This document shows positions 52,295-60,056 of a stretch of DNA of 64,000 bases, one piece after another; position 1 is the first letter of the stretch; every line of letters starts with the position of its first letter. Source of the stretch: Xiheimicrobium sp052034585 (GTDB lineage Bacteria; Myxococcota; Myxococcia; Myxococcales; Myxococcaceae); the NCBI GenBank assembly GCA_052034585.1, contig JBPOIJ010000057.1:372001-436000 (forward strand). Direction: 5' to 3'. The notes beneath the pieces were generated by a model. That model was not told the DNA's origin. It searched no databases and saw only the letters and a program-made list of their open reading frames with translations. The position numbers and the translations under genes are program-made.

Positions 52295-53629
52295 ATGCGC
52301 GGCCTCCTCCTCGTGGTGAGCGTCGTCCTGCAGGCTTGCATGTGTGGGCCCTCGGTCGTCATCGGCGGGAAGGACGGCGGCGGCGGTGGATCAGCGAACG
52401 GATCAGGCGGCGGCGCGGGAGGCGCGTCGACCTCGGGCGGCTCGAGCGGCGGTGGAACGGTCGCCGACGCTGGCTGCGTGAACCTCGCCTGCCGGCAAGA
52501 CGTCTGTGACGGGGGCACGACGACGCGAGTGTTGGGTCGGGTGGTGGCTCCGACGGCGATGAACCCGGACCCGTTGCCGAACGTGACCGTCTACGTCCCC
52601 AATGCGCCGGTGACGGCGTTCACCGATGGTGCGCGCTGCTCCCGCTGCGGCGAAGAGCTCCTCGGCAGTCCCCTCGTGCAGGCGAAGACGAACACCGACG
52701 GCACCTTCGTGCTCGGCGCGGTGCCGAGTGGAGCGAACGTGCCCATCGTCATCCAATCGGGGCAGTGGCGCCGGCAGTTCACCGTGCCGATGGTGGAGGC
52801 GTGCGGTGACACTCGTCTGCCCACCGACCTCGCGTTCCCCAGGCGCCGCAGCGAGGGCGACCTGCCGAAGATGGCGCTCGTCTCCGGTTCCGTCGACGCG
52901 CTCGAGTGCACCTTGGCGAAGCTCATCGACCCGGCGGAGGTGACCGCGCCCACTGGCGCTGGCCGGGTGCACCTCTACCACCACAACGGGAACGACCTGA
53001 TGCCGTCGGCGCCCAGCCGCGCCACCCTCGTCGGGAGCCTGTCGACGCTCATGCAATACGACGCAGTGCTGCTCCCCTGCCCTTCGCACGAGGCCTACGG
53101 CCAACAGGAGGCAGACAACCTGAAGGCCTACGCTGATCAGGGCGGCCGGCTCTTCGCGACCCACGGCGGCGCGTTCTGGATGTTCGAGCCCTCGTCGCAG
53201 TACGGCTCGATGATTCAATTCAACAACCAGCCTGATCCCTCGGTGCGGGTCGGCGAGGTCGACCGGTCGTTTCCGAAGGGCGTCACCTTCGCGAGCTGGC
53301 TCGTGCTGGTGGGAGCCTCGACGACGGCGGGCACCTTGCCACTCGGAGCGCCGCAGTGGTTCGTCGACTCCGTTCGGCCGCCGGCGCAGCGTTGGGTCTC
53401 GACGATGAACCCGACGACGATTCAGCACCTGACCTTCAACACACCCATCAGCGCGCCCGAAAGTCAGCAGTGCGGGCGGGTGGTGTTCTCGAACTTCCAC
53501 GCCGGCGGGAGCACGGGGGTCGGCGTCTTCCCCTCGACCTGCGTCGCTGGGCCGTTGTCGAACGAGGAGAAGATCATCGAGTACATGCTCTTCGACGTGA
53601 CCGCGTGCGTGCAGCCCGACATTCAGTGA
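52295..53629 (+). CDS. Lipoprotein with Gly-rich stalk and regulatory-like beta domain
   Basis: A 444-residue lipoprotein. Signal MRGLLLVVSVVLQACMCG with lipobox L-Q-A-C. A Gly/Ser stalk (25-55) is followed by 'CVNLACRQDVC' and a carboxypeptidase-regulatory-like beta sandwich (75-170: 'LGRVVAPTAMNPDPLPNVTV' to 'VPIVIQSGQWRRQFT'). Residues 200-440 resemble a class I glutamine-amidotransferase/ThuA-like fold ('YDAVLLPCPSHEAYGQQEA', 'GGRLFATHGGAFWMF', 'GRVVFSNFHAGG'), as seen in ThuA-type trehalose-utilisation proteins. Function unproven; probably outer-membrane or surface. Its stop is two bases from that of purK. Confidence 0.83.
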   Translation: MRGLLLVVSVVLQACMCGPSVVIGGKDGGGGGSANGSGGGAGGASTSGGSSGGGTVADAGCVNLACRQDVCDGGTTTRVLGRVVAPTAMNPDPLPNVTVYVPNAPVTAFTDGARCSRCGEELLGSPLVQAKTNTDGTFVLGAVPSGANVPIVIQSGQWRRQFTVPMVEACGDTRLPTDLAFPRRRSEGDLPKMALVSGSVDALECTLAKLIDPAEVTAPTGAGRVHLYHHNGNDLMPSAPSRATLVGSLSTLMQYDAVLLPCPSHEAYGQQEADNLKAYADQGGRLFATHGGAFWMFEPSSQYGSMIQFNNQPDPSVRVGEVDRSFPKGVTFASWLVLVGASTTAGTLPLGAPQWFVDSVRPPAQRWVSTMNPTTIQHLTFNTPISAPESQQCGRVVFSNFHAGGSTGVGVFPSTCVAGPLSNEEKIIEYMLFDVTACVQPDIQ

Positions 53630-53631
53630 CG

Positions 53632-54768
53632 TCAGCGCCGGGTGAGCGCTTCTCGGAACTGGCGCGCCGAGCGAGCCGCCTCGTCCGGCGTCTTCGCGTG
53701 GACGACGAAGTGCCCCATCTTCCGCTTCGCCCGCGCCTCGCGCTTCCCATACAGATAGACGTCGACGACGTTGGGGAAGCGCTGCCACGCCGACAGGTCG
53801 AGCGCGCCACCGGTGCGTCCCTGGGCGAGCCAGACGTCTCCGAGGAGGTTGCCCATGCACCAGGCACCTTCGTGCAGCTCCGGCTCGGTGAGCGGCACGC
53901 CCGAGAGGAGCCGCGCGAGCACGTCGAACTGGCTCGAGGTGCACGCCTGCCGGGTGATGTGTCCTGAATTGTGGACACGCGGCGCGAGCTCGTTGACGAA
54001 GAGCCGGCGAACGCCGTCGCGGCCGGTGCCGACGAAGAACTCCACCGTGAGGAGCCCGACGACCTCGAGCGCCTTCGCGATGGCGAGCGCGGTGCTGCGC
54101 GCCTCGGCTTGAATGGCCGGGTCGATGCGCGCCGGGAGCACGGTGAGGTCCAAGATGTGCTCGGTGTGTATGTTCTCGAAGACGGGGAAGGTGAAGGCGG
54201 TGCCGCCCGCCTCTCGGGCGACGATGCACGAGACCTCGGCGTCGAGGGAGAGCACCTCCTCGAGCACCCACGCCGACCCTGTCTCTGGAAGGGAACGCAC
54301 CTCGGCTTCGGTGCGGAGCCGGAACTGCCCCTTGCCGTCGTAGCCGCCGAGGCAGGACTTCACGATGCAGGGGAAGCCGAAGCGCGCGGCCGCCTGGTGG
54401 AGCGAATCGGACGGCTGCACCACCGCGGACTGCACGGGGCGGAAGCCATGGCTCGAGAGGAACGTCTTCTCGAGCGCGCGGTGCTGAGAGATCTGCAGCA
54501 CCCGCAGTGACGGCGCCAACTTGTCGGTGAAAGGAGACAGCGGCGCCGAGGGGATGTTCTCCGAGTCGTAGGTGACGCGGTCGCACTGGGCGAAGAAGGC
54601 CTCGAGCGCGCGCGGGTCGTCGAGCGGCCTCGCCATCACCCCGGCGAGCCGTTGGGCGCAGGGCGCTTCGGCGTCGGGCTCGAGGACGAGGACGGGCGTG
54701 TCGAGCTTGCGCAGCGACTCGGCGAGCATGAGCCCCAGCTGGCCACCGCCGAGGATGCCGACCGTCAT
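53632..54768 (-). CDS. purK: N5-carboxyaminoimidazole ribonucleotide synthase
   Basis: A 378-residue ATP-grasp enzyme that converts AIR, bicarbonate and ATP to N5-CAIR in purine synthesis. The N-terminus 'TVGILGGGQLGLMLAESL' is the PurK signature; the ATP-grasp core includes 'CIVKSCLGGYDGKGQF', 'EEVLSLDAEVSCIVAR' and 'LFVNELAPRVHNSGHIT'. Length matches the family. Its ATG overlaps the purE stop (ATGA, 54765-54768), so product is handed to PurE from a coupled operon. Confidence 0.96.
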   Translation of the reverse strand: MTVGILGGGQLGLMLAESLRKLDTPVLVLEPDAEAPCAQRLAGVMARPLDDPRALEAFFAQCDRVTYDSENIPSAPLSPFTDKLAPSLRVLQISQHRALEKTFLSSHGFRPVQSAVVQPSDSLHQAAARFGFPCIVKSCLGGYDGKGQFRLRTEAEVRSLPETGSAWVLEEVLSLDAEVSCIVAREAGGTAFTFPVFENIHTEHILDLTVLPARIDPAIQAEARSTALAIAKALEVVGLLTVEFFVGTGRDGVRRLFVNELAPRVHNSGHITRQACTSSQFDVLARLLSGVPLTEPELHEGAWCMGNLLGDVWLAQGRTGGALDLSAWQRFPNVVDVYLYGKREARAKRKMGHFVVHAKTPDEAARSARQFREALTRR

Positions 54769-55298
54769 GGCCGCGCCTTCTTCGGCTTCTCGTCGTCCAG
54801 CACGAGCTCGGCGGTCGACGCCTTCGCTGCGTCGGCCTTCTCGACCCGGAACGCCTCGAGGCGCTTGTGGAGGTCGTCGTCGTGGAGCGAGAGCATGCGC
54901 GCCGCGAAGAGGGCGGCGTTGGTGGCGCCCGAAGGGCCGATGGCGAACGTCGCGGTGGGCACGCCGCCGGGCATCTGCACGATGGAGAGGAGCGAGTCGA
55001 CGCCGGACAACATGCGCGACTGCACCGGCACGCCGAGGACGGGGAGGCTGGTGAGCGAGGCGACCATGCCGGGGAGATGCGCGGCTCCTCCAGCGCCGGC
55101 GATGATGCACTTGAGCCCGCGGGCCCGCGCCGCTTGGGCGAACTCGAACATCAGCTCGGGGGTGCGGTGCGCCGAGACGACGTGGCGCTCGAAGGGAATG
55201 CGCAGCGACTTGAGGGTCGCGCAGGCGTGCTTCATCGTCTCCCAGTCGGAGCTGCTGCCCATGATGACGGCGACGACGGGCTGAACGGGCTTGGCCAT
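54765..55298 (-). CDS. purE: N5-carboxyaminoimidazole ribonucleotide mutase
   Basis: A 177-residue PurE, rearranging N5-CAIR to CAIR. Motifs: 'VAVIMGSSSDWETM', 'HVVSAHRTPELM' with the catalytic His, and 'IAGAGGAAHLPGM'. The core is about 160 residues; the extra C-terminal stretch is Lys/Ala-rich. ATG 55298 is used; a longer GTG/ATG start at 55307 adds three residues. It is first in the purEK operon, divergent from a small gene 70 bp away. Confidence 0.96.
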   Translation of the reverse strand: MAKPVQPVVAVIMGSSSDWETMKHACATLKSLRIPFERHVVSAHRTPELMFEFAQAARARGLKCIIAGAGGAAHLPGMVASLTSLPVLGVPVQSRMLSGVDSLLSIVQMPGGVPTATFAIGPSGATNAALFAARMLSLHDDDLHKRLEAFRVEKADAAKASTAELVLDDEKPKKARP

Positions 55299-55368
55299 CG
55301 CGCGCACCGTATACGCGCTCGGGTGTGCTCGCGAGTGTTAGGCTCGCCCGCAACGCGAGGAGGCCTTG

Positions 55369-55593
55369 GTGCCGAAGGTGAAGACGTTGGAGGAGCGGTT
55401 GTGGGGCGCGGCGGTGCTGAAGATGAGCTTTCGGCTGCGTGGCGCGGAAGACTCTCCGGCCTTCAAAGGCATCTACCCGGGAGTGCTGCGCGACCTCGAC
55501 GTCGATGACACGGCGGTCGAGCGCTTCATCGGCGCGAACAAGGAGCGGGTCGAGAAGGCCGCCCGCGGGAGCACCGAGCCCGCCTCGGAGTGA
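55369..55593 (+). CDS. Small conserved-looking protein
   Basis: A 74-residue charged, helical protein. GTG 55369 follows AGGAGG (55358-55363) at good spacing; a TTG three bases earlier would be too close. The middle 'FRLRGAEDSPAFKGIYPGVL' looks folded. No family is recognised. It is divergent from purE and convergent with the nuclease-family gene, whose stop is one base away. Confidence 0.65.
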   Translation: MPKVKTLEERLWGAAVLKMSFRLRGAEDSPAFKGIYPGVLRDLDVDDTAVERFIGANKERVEKAARGSTEPASE

Positions 55594-55594
55594 G

Positions 55595-56308
55595 TTACTT
55601 CAGACACGCCGGCTTGTTGCGATAGCGAATCTCGAAGGGGACGTAGATCATGCAGGAGACGTCACCGTCGGTGGTCTCGCAGACCTCCTCGCAGGTCTCG
55701 TAGTGCTTCTCGTGCGGCCGCTTGAGGGCCGCGCCGGTGCGGGTGTCGACCACGCGATTGTAGGGAGGCCCGTCGCCTTCGCGCTCGCCGGTCGAGTGGA
55801 CGCTGGTGACGACGCCCTTCACCACGCCCTTCTCCCACATGCCGCGGCCGGCCTTCATCGCGTCGGTCTGGGCAGCGAGGAGCTTCTCGTCGGCAGTGCC
55901 TTCCACCGCGTAGGCGAGCGCGTGCCCTTGGCGGATCATCTCTTCGGCGAGCTCGGGGCAGTTGATCAACAAGCGGCCGTAGCCGTCTGCCTTGCCGTCG
56001 GTGGTGCAGTTCCATTCGCGTGACGCGGCGACCTGCGACGACGCCTCCGCGAGCGCGAAGAGCTCCTTCGCGGTCCACTTGCCCCAGCGATGCGCCGGAC
56101 CGTACGCCTCGAGCGTGTTGTAGCCCTGCAGCCGGGTGCCCTTGCCGTCGTACGGCCCCGAGTGGAACTTGAAGGAATCGCCGTCGCTCCAGGTGACGCG
56201 AACCTGCTCGCCGTTGATCAGGATCGAGCCCTTCGCCGAGTGCCCCTTTTTCTCCTTGGCGAAGGCGACGGCCGCGAGGAGGACGACGAGCACGACGACG
56301 TGGCGCAT
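55595..56308 (-). CDS. Exported staphylococcal-nuclease-fold protein with Cys-rich tail
   Basis: A 237-residue protein. The signal peptide is MRHVVVLVVLLAAVAFA. The SNase-like fold is seen in 'VTWSDGDSFKF' followed by 'GTRLQGYNTLEAYG' (equivalent to the R-L-x-G-I-D-x-P-E motif of thermonuclease) and 'ADGYGRLLI' for the second catalytic Arg. The Asp and Glu positions of the metal site are only partly matched (N-T-L-E instead of D-x-P-E), so nuclease activity is uncertain. An extra C-terminal tail (about 200-237) has four Cys ('CEEVCETTDGDVSC'). Probably periplasmic or extracellular. Confidence 0.8.
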   Translation of the reverse strand: MRHVVVLVVLLAAVAFAKEKKGHSAKGSILINGEQVRVTWSDGDSFKFHSGPYDGKGTRLQGYNTLEAYGPAHRWGKWTAKELFALAEASSQVAASREWNCTTDGKADGYGRLLINCPELAEEMIRQGHALAYAVEGTADEKLLAAQTDAMKAGRGMWEKGVVKGVVTSVHSTGEREGDGPPYNRVVDTRTGAALKRPHEKHYETCEEVCETTDGDVSCMIYVPFEIRYRNKPACLK

Positions 56309-56414
56309 GGAAGGACCGTAGCAGCCTGCGTGACTTCCAGGACTGATCGTCAGCCGAAAAGCGGGTGAGCGCGAACCCCCGAGCGAGTTGGGCGGACTCG
56401 AGGCCGGCCGGGAG

Positions 56415-56882
56415 TCAGCGGCCCGCACCGGAGAGGTCGATCTTGAGCACCTCGGAGGCGAAGCGGCCCATCCGCTCGACGAGCTTCTCCATCGCGGGAC
56501 GCACGCTGTTGCCGCTCAGGTTCGCCGCGTCGTCGAGCTTCTGCTGACAGCTCAAGTCGCTGCACACCATCACCCCGACGCGCTTGCGCCCGTTGAGCGT
56601 CGCGGTGAGGAGCCCCACGCCGGTGCCAGCGCTCGAGTGATGACACCAGGTGCACATCTGCGGAACGCCGCTCGAGCCGCCGTTGGAGTCGAAGGCGATG
56701 CCGGTGGGGACTCCGCCCTTGGTGGCGAAGACGAGGAACACCTTGCCGCCCGCGGGATGCGTCCACGCGAGGTAGTCGTGCACCGCGAGAGGGAAGGCGA
56801 AGTCGGGCGAGAGCTCGACCTGCTTGCGGTCCTTTGGGCGGAAGCTGTCGAGCAGGGCGTCGGCCGTGTCGAGCTTGAACAT
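56415..56882 (-). CDS. FBP-type zinc-finger (elongation-factor-G-binding-like) protein
   Basis: A 155-residue protein matching the C-terminal treble-clef zinc finger of FusB/FBP proteins. Cys77-x-x-Cys80 in 'PQMCTWCHHS' and Cys107-x4-Cys112 in 'VMVCSDLSCQQ' are the zinc ligands, followed by a helix ('SVRPAMEKLVERMGRFASEV'). FusB-type proteins bind EF-G and free stalled ribosomes from fusidic acid; whether this chromosomal relative does so is unknown. It is encoded next to tyrS, divergently, which is at least a translation-related setting. No signal peptide, so cytoplasmic. Confidence 0.85.
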   Translation of the reverse strand: MFKLDTADALLDSFRPKDRKQVELSPDFAFPLAVHDYLAWTHPAGGKVFLVFATKGGVPTGIAFDSNGGSSGVPQMCTWCHHSSAGTGVGLLTATLNGRKRVGVMVCSDLSCQQKLDDAANLSGNSVRPAMEKLVERMGRFASEVLKIDLSGAGR

Positions 56883-56980
56883 GCGACGAGCTTGGCACCT
56901 CGGCTCGTTCTTGGCTCCTCCCTGGCAGTGGCCGCGCAGCGGCGCTTGACTCAGCGAACCGTTTTCTTCATTCCCGCCCG

Positions 56981-58264
56981 GTGAGCACCTTCATCGACGA
57001 ACTCCGCTGGCGCAACATGCTGCACGACGTGATGCCGGGCACCGAGCAGCTCCTCGCGAAGCCGGGCATCAAGGGCTACATCGGCTTCGACCCGACGGCG
57101 GACTCGCTCGGCGTCGGCCACCTCGTGCAGGTGATGACGCTCCTCCACTTCCAGCGCGCGGGGCACCACCCCTTCGTCCTCGTCGGAGGCGCCACCGGGC
57201 TCGTCGGCGACCCGTCGGGCAAGTCGCACGAGCGCAACCTCCTCACCGAAGACGCGCTCGAGAAGAACCTCGCCGGCATCAAGAAGCAGCTCGAGAAGTT
57301 CATCGACTTCGGCAAGGGCCAGGCGACGCTGGTGAACAACGCCGATTGGTTCAAGTCGATGAGCTTCCTCGAGTTCATTCGCGACGTCGGCAAGCACCTC
57401 ACCGTCAACTACATGATGGCGAAGGACTCGGTGAAGAAGCGCATCGACTCCGGCGGCGAGGGCATGAGCTTCACCGAGTTCACCTACCAGCTCGTGCAAG
57501 GCTACGACTTCTTCCACCTCTGGAAGCAGCACGGCGTGCAGCTCCAGATGGGCGGGAGTGATCAGTGGGGCAACATCGTCACCGGCACCGAGCTGATCCG
57601 CCGGAAGGCGCAGGGCGAGGCGTGGGCGCTCACCACCCAGCTGATCACCAAGGCCGACGGCACCAAGTTCGGGAAGACCGAGAGCGGAAACGTCTGGCTC
57701 GACCCCGCGCGCACCTCGCCCTACGAGTTCTACCAGTTCTGGCTCAACGCCTCCGACGCCGACGCGCTCGGCTGGGTGCGCATCTTCACCGTGCGGCCGA
57801 AGGACGAGGTCGACGCGCTCATCGCGAGCCACGAGAAGGAGCCCTCGGCACGGCACCTCCAGCGCGCGCTGGCGAACGACGTCACCGAGCGGGTGCACAG
57901 CAAGGCCGACGTCGACTTCGCCATCAAGGCGGCCGACGTGCTCTTCGGCAAGGCCACGGTCGAGACGCTCAAGGCGCTCACCGAGCAGCAGATCGCCTCC
58001 ATCTTCAAGGACGTGCCCTCGAAGGACGTCGCCCGCGACGCGTTGGTGAAGGGCATCTCGTTCGTCGACCTGCTCACCGAGCACACCGGCTTCGTGGCGT
58101 CGAAGGGCGAGGCGAAGCGGCTGATGACGCAGAACGGGCTGGCGCTCAACAAGGAGAAGGTGAGCGACCCGGCGAAGGTCATCGACGCCTCGGCGCTCCT
58201 CTCCGACCGGTACCTGCTGCTCTCGCGAGGAAAGAAGGACTACTTCCTCGTGCGGGTGAGCTGA
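56981..58264 (+). CDS. tyrS: Tyrosyl-tRNA synthetase
   Basis: A 427-residue class I aminoacyl-tRNA synthetase charging tRNA-Tyr. The HIGH motif is GVGHL (44-48, after 'GFDPTADSL') and the KMSKS loop is KFGKT (229-233), typical of the TyrRS branch with 'GSDQWGNIVTG' between. The C-terminal S4 domain (about 355-420) contains 'SKGEAKRLMTQNGLALN'. GTG 56981 is the start. Expression is divergent from the FBP-type gene; a TTGACT at 56946-56951 might be a -35 box, without a good -10. Confidence 0.96.
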   Translation: MSTFIDELRWRNMLHDVMPGTEQLLAKPGIKGYIGFDPTADSLGVGHLVQVMTLLHFQRAGHHPFVLVGGATGLVGDPSGKSHERNLLTEDALEKNLAGIKKQLEKFIDFGKGQATLVNNADWFKSMSFLEFIRDVGKHLTVNYMMAKDSVKKRIDSGGEGMSFTEFTYQLVQGYDFFHLWKQHGVQLQMGGSDQWGNIVTGTELIRRKAQGEAWALTTQLITKADGTKFGKTESGNVWLDPARTSPYEFYQFWLNASDADALGWVRIFTVRPKDEVDALIASHEKEPSARHLQRALANDVTERVHSKADVDFAIKAADVLFGKATVETLKALTEQQIASIFKDVPSKDVARDALVKGISFVDLLTEHTGFVASKGEAKRLMTQNGLALNKEKVSDPAKVIDASALLSDRYLLLSRGKKDYFLVRVS

Positions 58265-58299
58265 TCAACCCGACTCAATCGGCGCCGGACCTGATCAGC
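58260..58299. terminator. Candidate hairpin at convergent gene ends
   Basis: GCTGATCA (58260-58267) is perfectly complementary to TGATCAGC (58292-58299). Inside, CCGA (58270-58273) pairs with TCGG (58279-58282) around a 5-nt loop, so two stems stack. The outer arms contain the tyrS stop (58262-58264) and the stop of the opposite lipoprotein gene (58297-58295). No T-run. Confidence 0.45.
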
Positions 58300-59062
58300 G
58301 CGCGGCGTCGCAGGTGCCCATCACGGCGGTGAGCGATTTCACGTGCGCTCGCTCGAGCCCGACGTTTGGTCGTGCGTCGATCGGCGCGTGCACGTCGGTG
58401 AGGAACCGGTCGAGCGCGTTCCTCGCGACGTCGGCCCCGAGCACGGCTCGATTCATCGAGAAGAGGCCGGCCTTGTCGATTGGCGACTTCGAGCCGAGCG
58501 CGGTCGCGAGCTTGAGGTCGTTGTCGAGCGCCTGCGCTTCTGCGTTCTCCTCCGGATCTCCGGGGATGCGGAACGAGACAGCGAGCCGGCCTTTGCCACG
58601 ACACTGCCGAGCCGCCAGCTCGAGCTTCACCAAGTCGATGGCCTGGAGGTCGAGGTCTCCCGACTTCGTGAACAGCCGCAGCTCGACCTCGGCGTCGAGC
58701 ACAATCGCAGGCGCCGCGCGTTCGACGTCGTCGATGGCCGACCACACCGCGTCCGTTCGAGCGGTGAGCGCCGTTCGTCTCCGGCTCACCGCGAGCTCTG
58801 CGTCGCGGCGGCGGCCTCGTTGGAATTCTCTCTCGAGGAGCGGTCGGGACTCGTTGATCGCCTGCTCGGCCTCGGCCAGCGCGGTTCGAGCGCGCGCGAC
58901 GTCGAGGCCGTACTTCGAGAGGAGCTCCAGGTGCGCTCTCGCGAGGGTGAGCTCGTGTTCCCGTTCCTCGAGGAGTTCGCGCGCCTGGCCACGTTGCTTC
59001 GAGACGTTCTCCGAACACGACAGCAACAGCAGCGCGGCGACGGCGACGGCGAGACGGACCAT
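58295..59062 (-). CDS. Coiled-coil lipoprotein
   Basis: A 255-residue lipoprotein. ATG 59062 gives MVRLAVAVAALLLLSC with the lipobox Cys16. Residues 20-115 are a long charged helix with heptad-like spacing ('ELLEEREHELTLARAHLELL'), likely a coiled coil. Residues 120-250 form a mixed domain ('LRLFTKSGDLDLQAIDLVKL', then 'NALDRFLTDVHAPI') with two Cys near 165 and 252. No family is recognised. It sits 38 bp from the Nudix gene on the same strand and could be co-transcribed with it. Confidence 0.75.
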   Translation of the reverse strand: MVRLAVAVAALLLLSCSENVSKQRGQARELLEEREHELTLARAHLELLSKYGLDVARARTALAEAEQAINESRPLLEREFQRGRRRDAELAVSRRRTALTARTDAVWSAIDDVERAAPAIVLDAEVELRLFTKSGDLDLQAIDLVKLELAARQCRGKGRLAVSFRIPGDPEENAEAQALDNDLKLATALGSKSPIDKAGLFSMNRAVLGADVARNALDRFLTDVHAPIDARPNVGLERAHVKSLTAVMGTCDAAR

Positions 59063-59100
59063 GGTGAGGGGAAGATTCACGCTTGGGAAAATGTCGCACA

Positions 59101-59559
59101 TCAGCTCGAGAGCAGCGCCAGCGCGCGTTCGACGAGCGGCAGTTGGGCGGGATTGATGGCCACTCTTGCCCGCTCGAGCGTCGCCCACTCGGCGCGATCG
59201 ACTTCGGGGAAGCGCTTCAGCGTGCCGTGGACCTCGAGCTCCACCTCGTTGGACTTCAGCGTCGCGACGTCGAAGTCGCCGACGACGCCGAACGCGACGA
59301 CGTGCTTGCCGCTCTTCATCACCACTTCTCCGAGCGGCGTGGCGGGTCCGTCAGGCGCCTTCGCGCCGGTCTCTTCTTCGAACTCGCGTCGAGCAGCGGA
59401 GAGGAGATCCTCCCCCGCGTCCACCAGCCCCTTGGGGAGACTCCAGGCCCCCGCGTCCTTCTTCGCGAAGAACGGCCCACCAGGGTGCACGAGGAGCACC
59501 TCCGGGCCCGAAGCACCTCGTCGAACGAGCGCGAGCGCGGCGCTGCGAAGTGAGCGCAT
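59101..59559 (-). CDS. Nudix hydrolase
   Basis: A 152-residue Nudix enzyme. The Nudix box spans residues 44-66 with its key residues in place: Gly44, Glu50, the Arg-Glu-Phe-Glu-Glu-Glu core at 58-63 and the closing Thr-Gly-Ala. 'FAKKDAGAWSLPKG' precedes it and 'VDRAEWATLERARVAI' follows, as in Ap4A hydrolase-like and (deoxy)nucleotide pyrophosphatase members that use the W-x-x-P-K-G strand. The substrate is a nucleoside diphosphate linked to another group, not further defined. The start is ATG 59559. Confidence 0.9.
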   Translation of the reverse strand: MRSLRSAALALVRRGASGPEVLLVHPGGPFFAKKDAGAWSLPKGLVDAGEDLLSAARREFEEETGAKAPDGPATPLGEVVMKSGKHVVAFGVVGDFDVATLKSNEVELEVHGTLKRFPEVDRAEWATLERARVAINPAQLPLVERALALLSS

Positions 59560-59636
59560 GCCGGCATCTTCGCTGGCTTCTCGAGCCGCGCAATCACCGC
59601 TACGTCATCCGGGCCGGCCAATGCTTGAATGGACCC

Positions 59637-60050
59637 ATGCGCGCGCTGCTCATGATGCCCTTCGCGGTCGTCCTCATGGCCCAGGCCCCGGAGCCGGGAA
59701 TTCGAGCGCAGTTCCAGACGCCGAGCGGCAACACGTTCTGCCTCGTGTACGCCGACGAGAAGGGCGCGACCTCGCTCGAGTGCGAGCTGAAGGAGAACAC
59801 CGCGAAGCCGCCGCCACGACCGAAGGACTGCGAGCTCGACTGGGGCAATCGGTTCGCGCTGCCAGAGAAGGGCGCGCCGGTGCGCGGCTGCTACGGAGAC
59901 ACGCTCCAAGGCGACTCCCCGAAGCTCGAGTACGGCAAGCCGTGGAAGCAGGGCGTGTTCAGCTGTGAAGCGACGGCCAAGCGGCTGCGTTGCACGAACT
60001 CCGATGGCCACGGGTTCGAGCTCTCGCGCGCGACCCAGAAGCTGTTCTGA
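59637..60050 (+). CDS. DUF6636-like secreted protein
   Basis: A 137-residue exported protein with signal MRALLMMPFAVVLMAQA. The mature part matches my recollection of DUF6636: 'FQTPSGNTFCLVY' near the start, Cys residues at about 35, 49, 64, 83, 107 and 118, and the end 'RCTNSDGHGFELSRA'. Three disulfides are likely. Function of the family is unknown. ATG 59637. Its stop and that of the convergent GGDEF gene bound a perfect 12-bp palindrome. Confidence 0.78.
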   Translation: MRALLMMPFAVVLMAQAPEPGIRAQFQTPSGNTFCLVYADEKGATSLECELKENTAKPPPRPKDCELDWGNRFALPEKGAPVRGCYGDTLQGDSPKLEYGKPWKQGVFSCEATAKRLRCTNSDGHGFELSRATQKLF

Positions 60051-60056
60051 GGCGCC

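Noticed and set aside
56946..56972. Sigma-70 promoter of tyrS
   Set aside because: TTGACT is present but no acceptable -10 hexamer lies 16-18 bp downstream.
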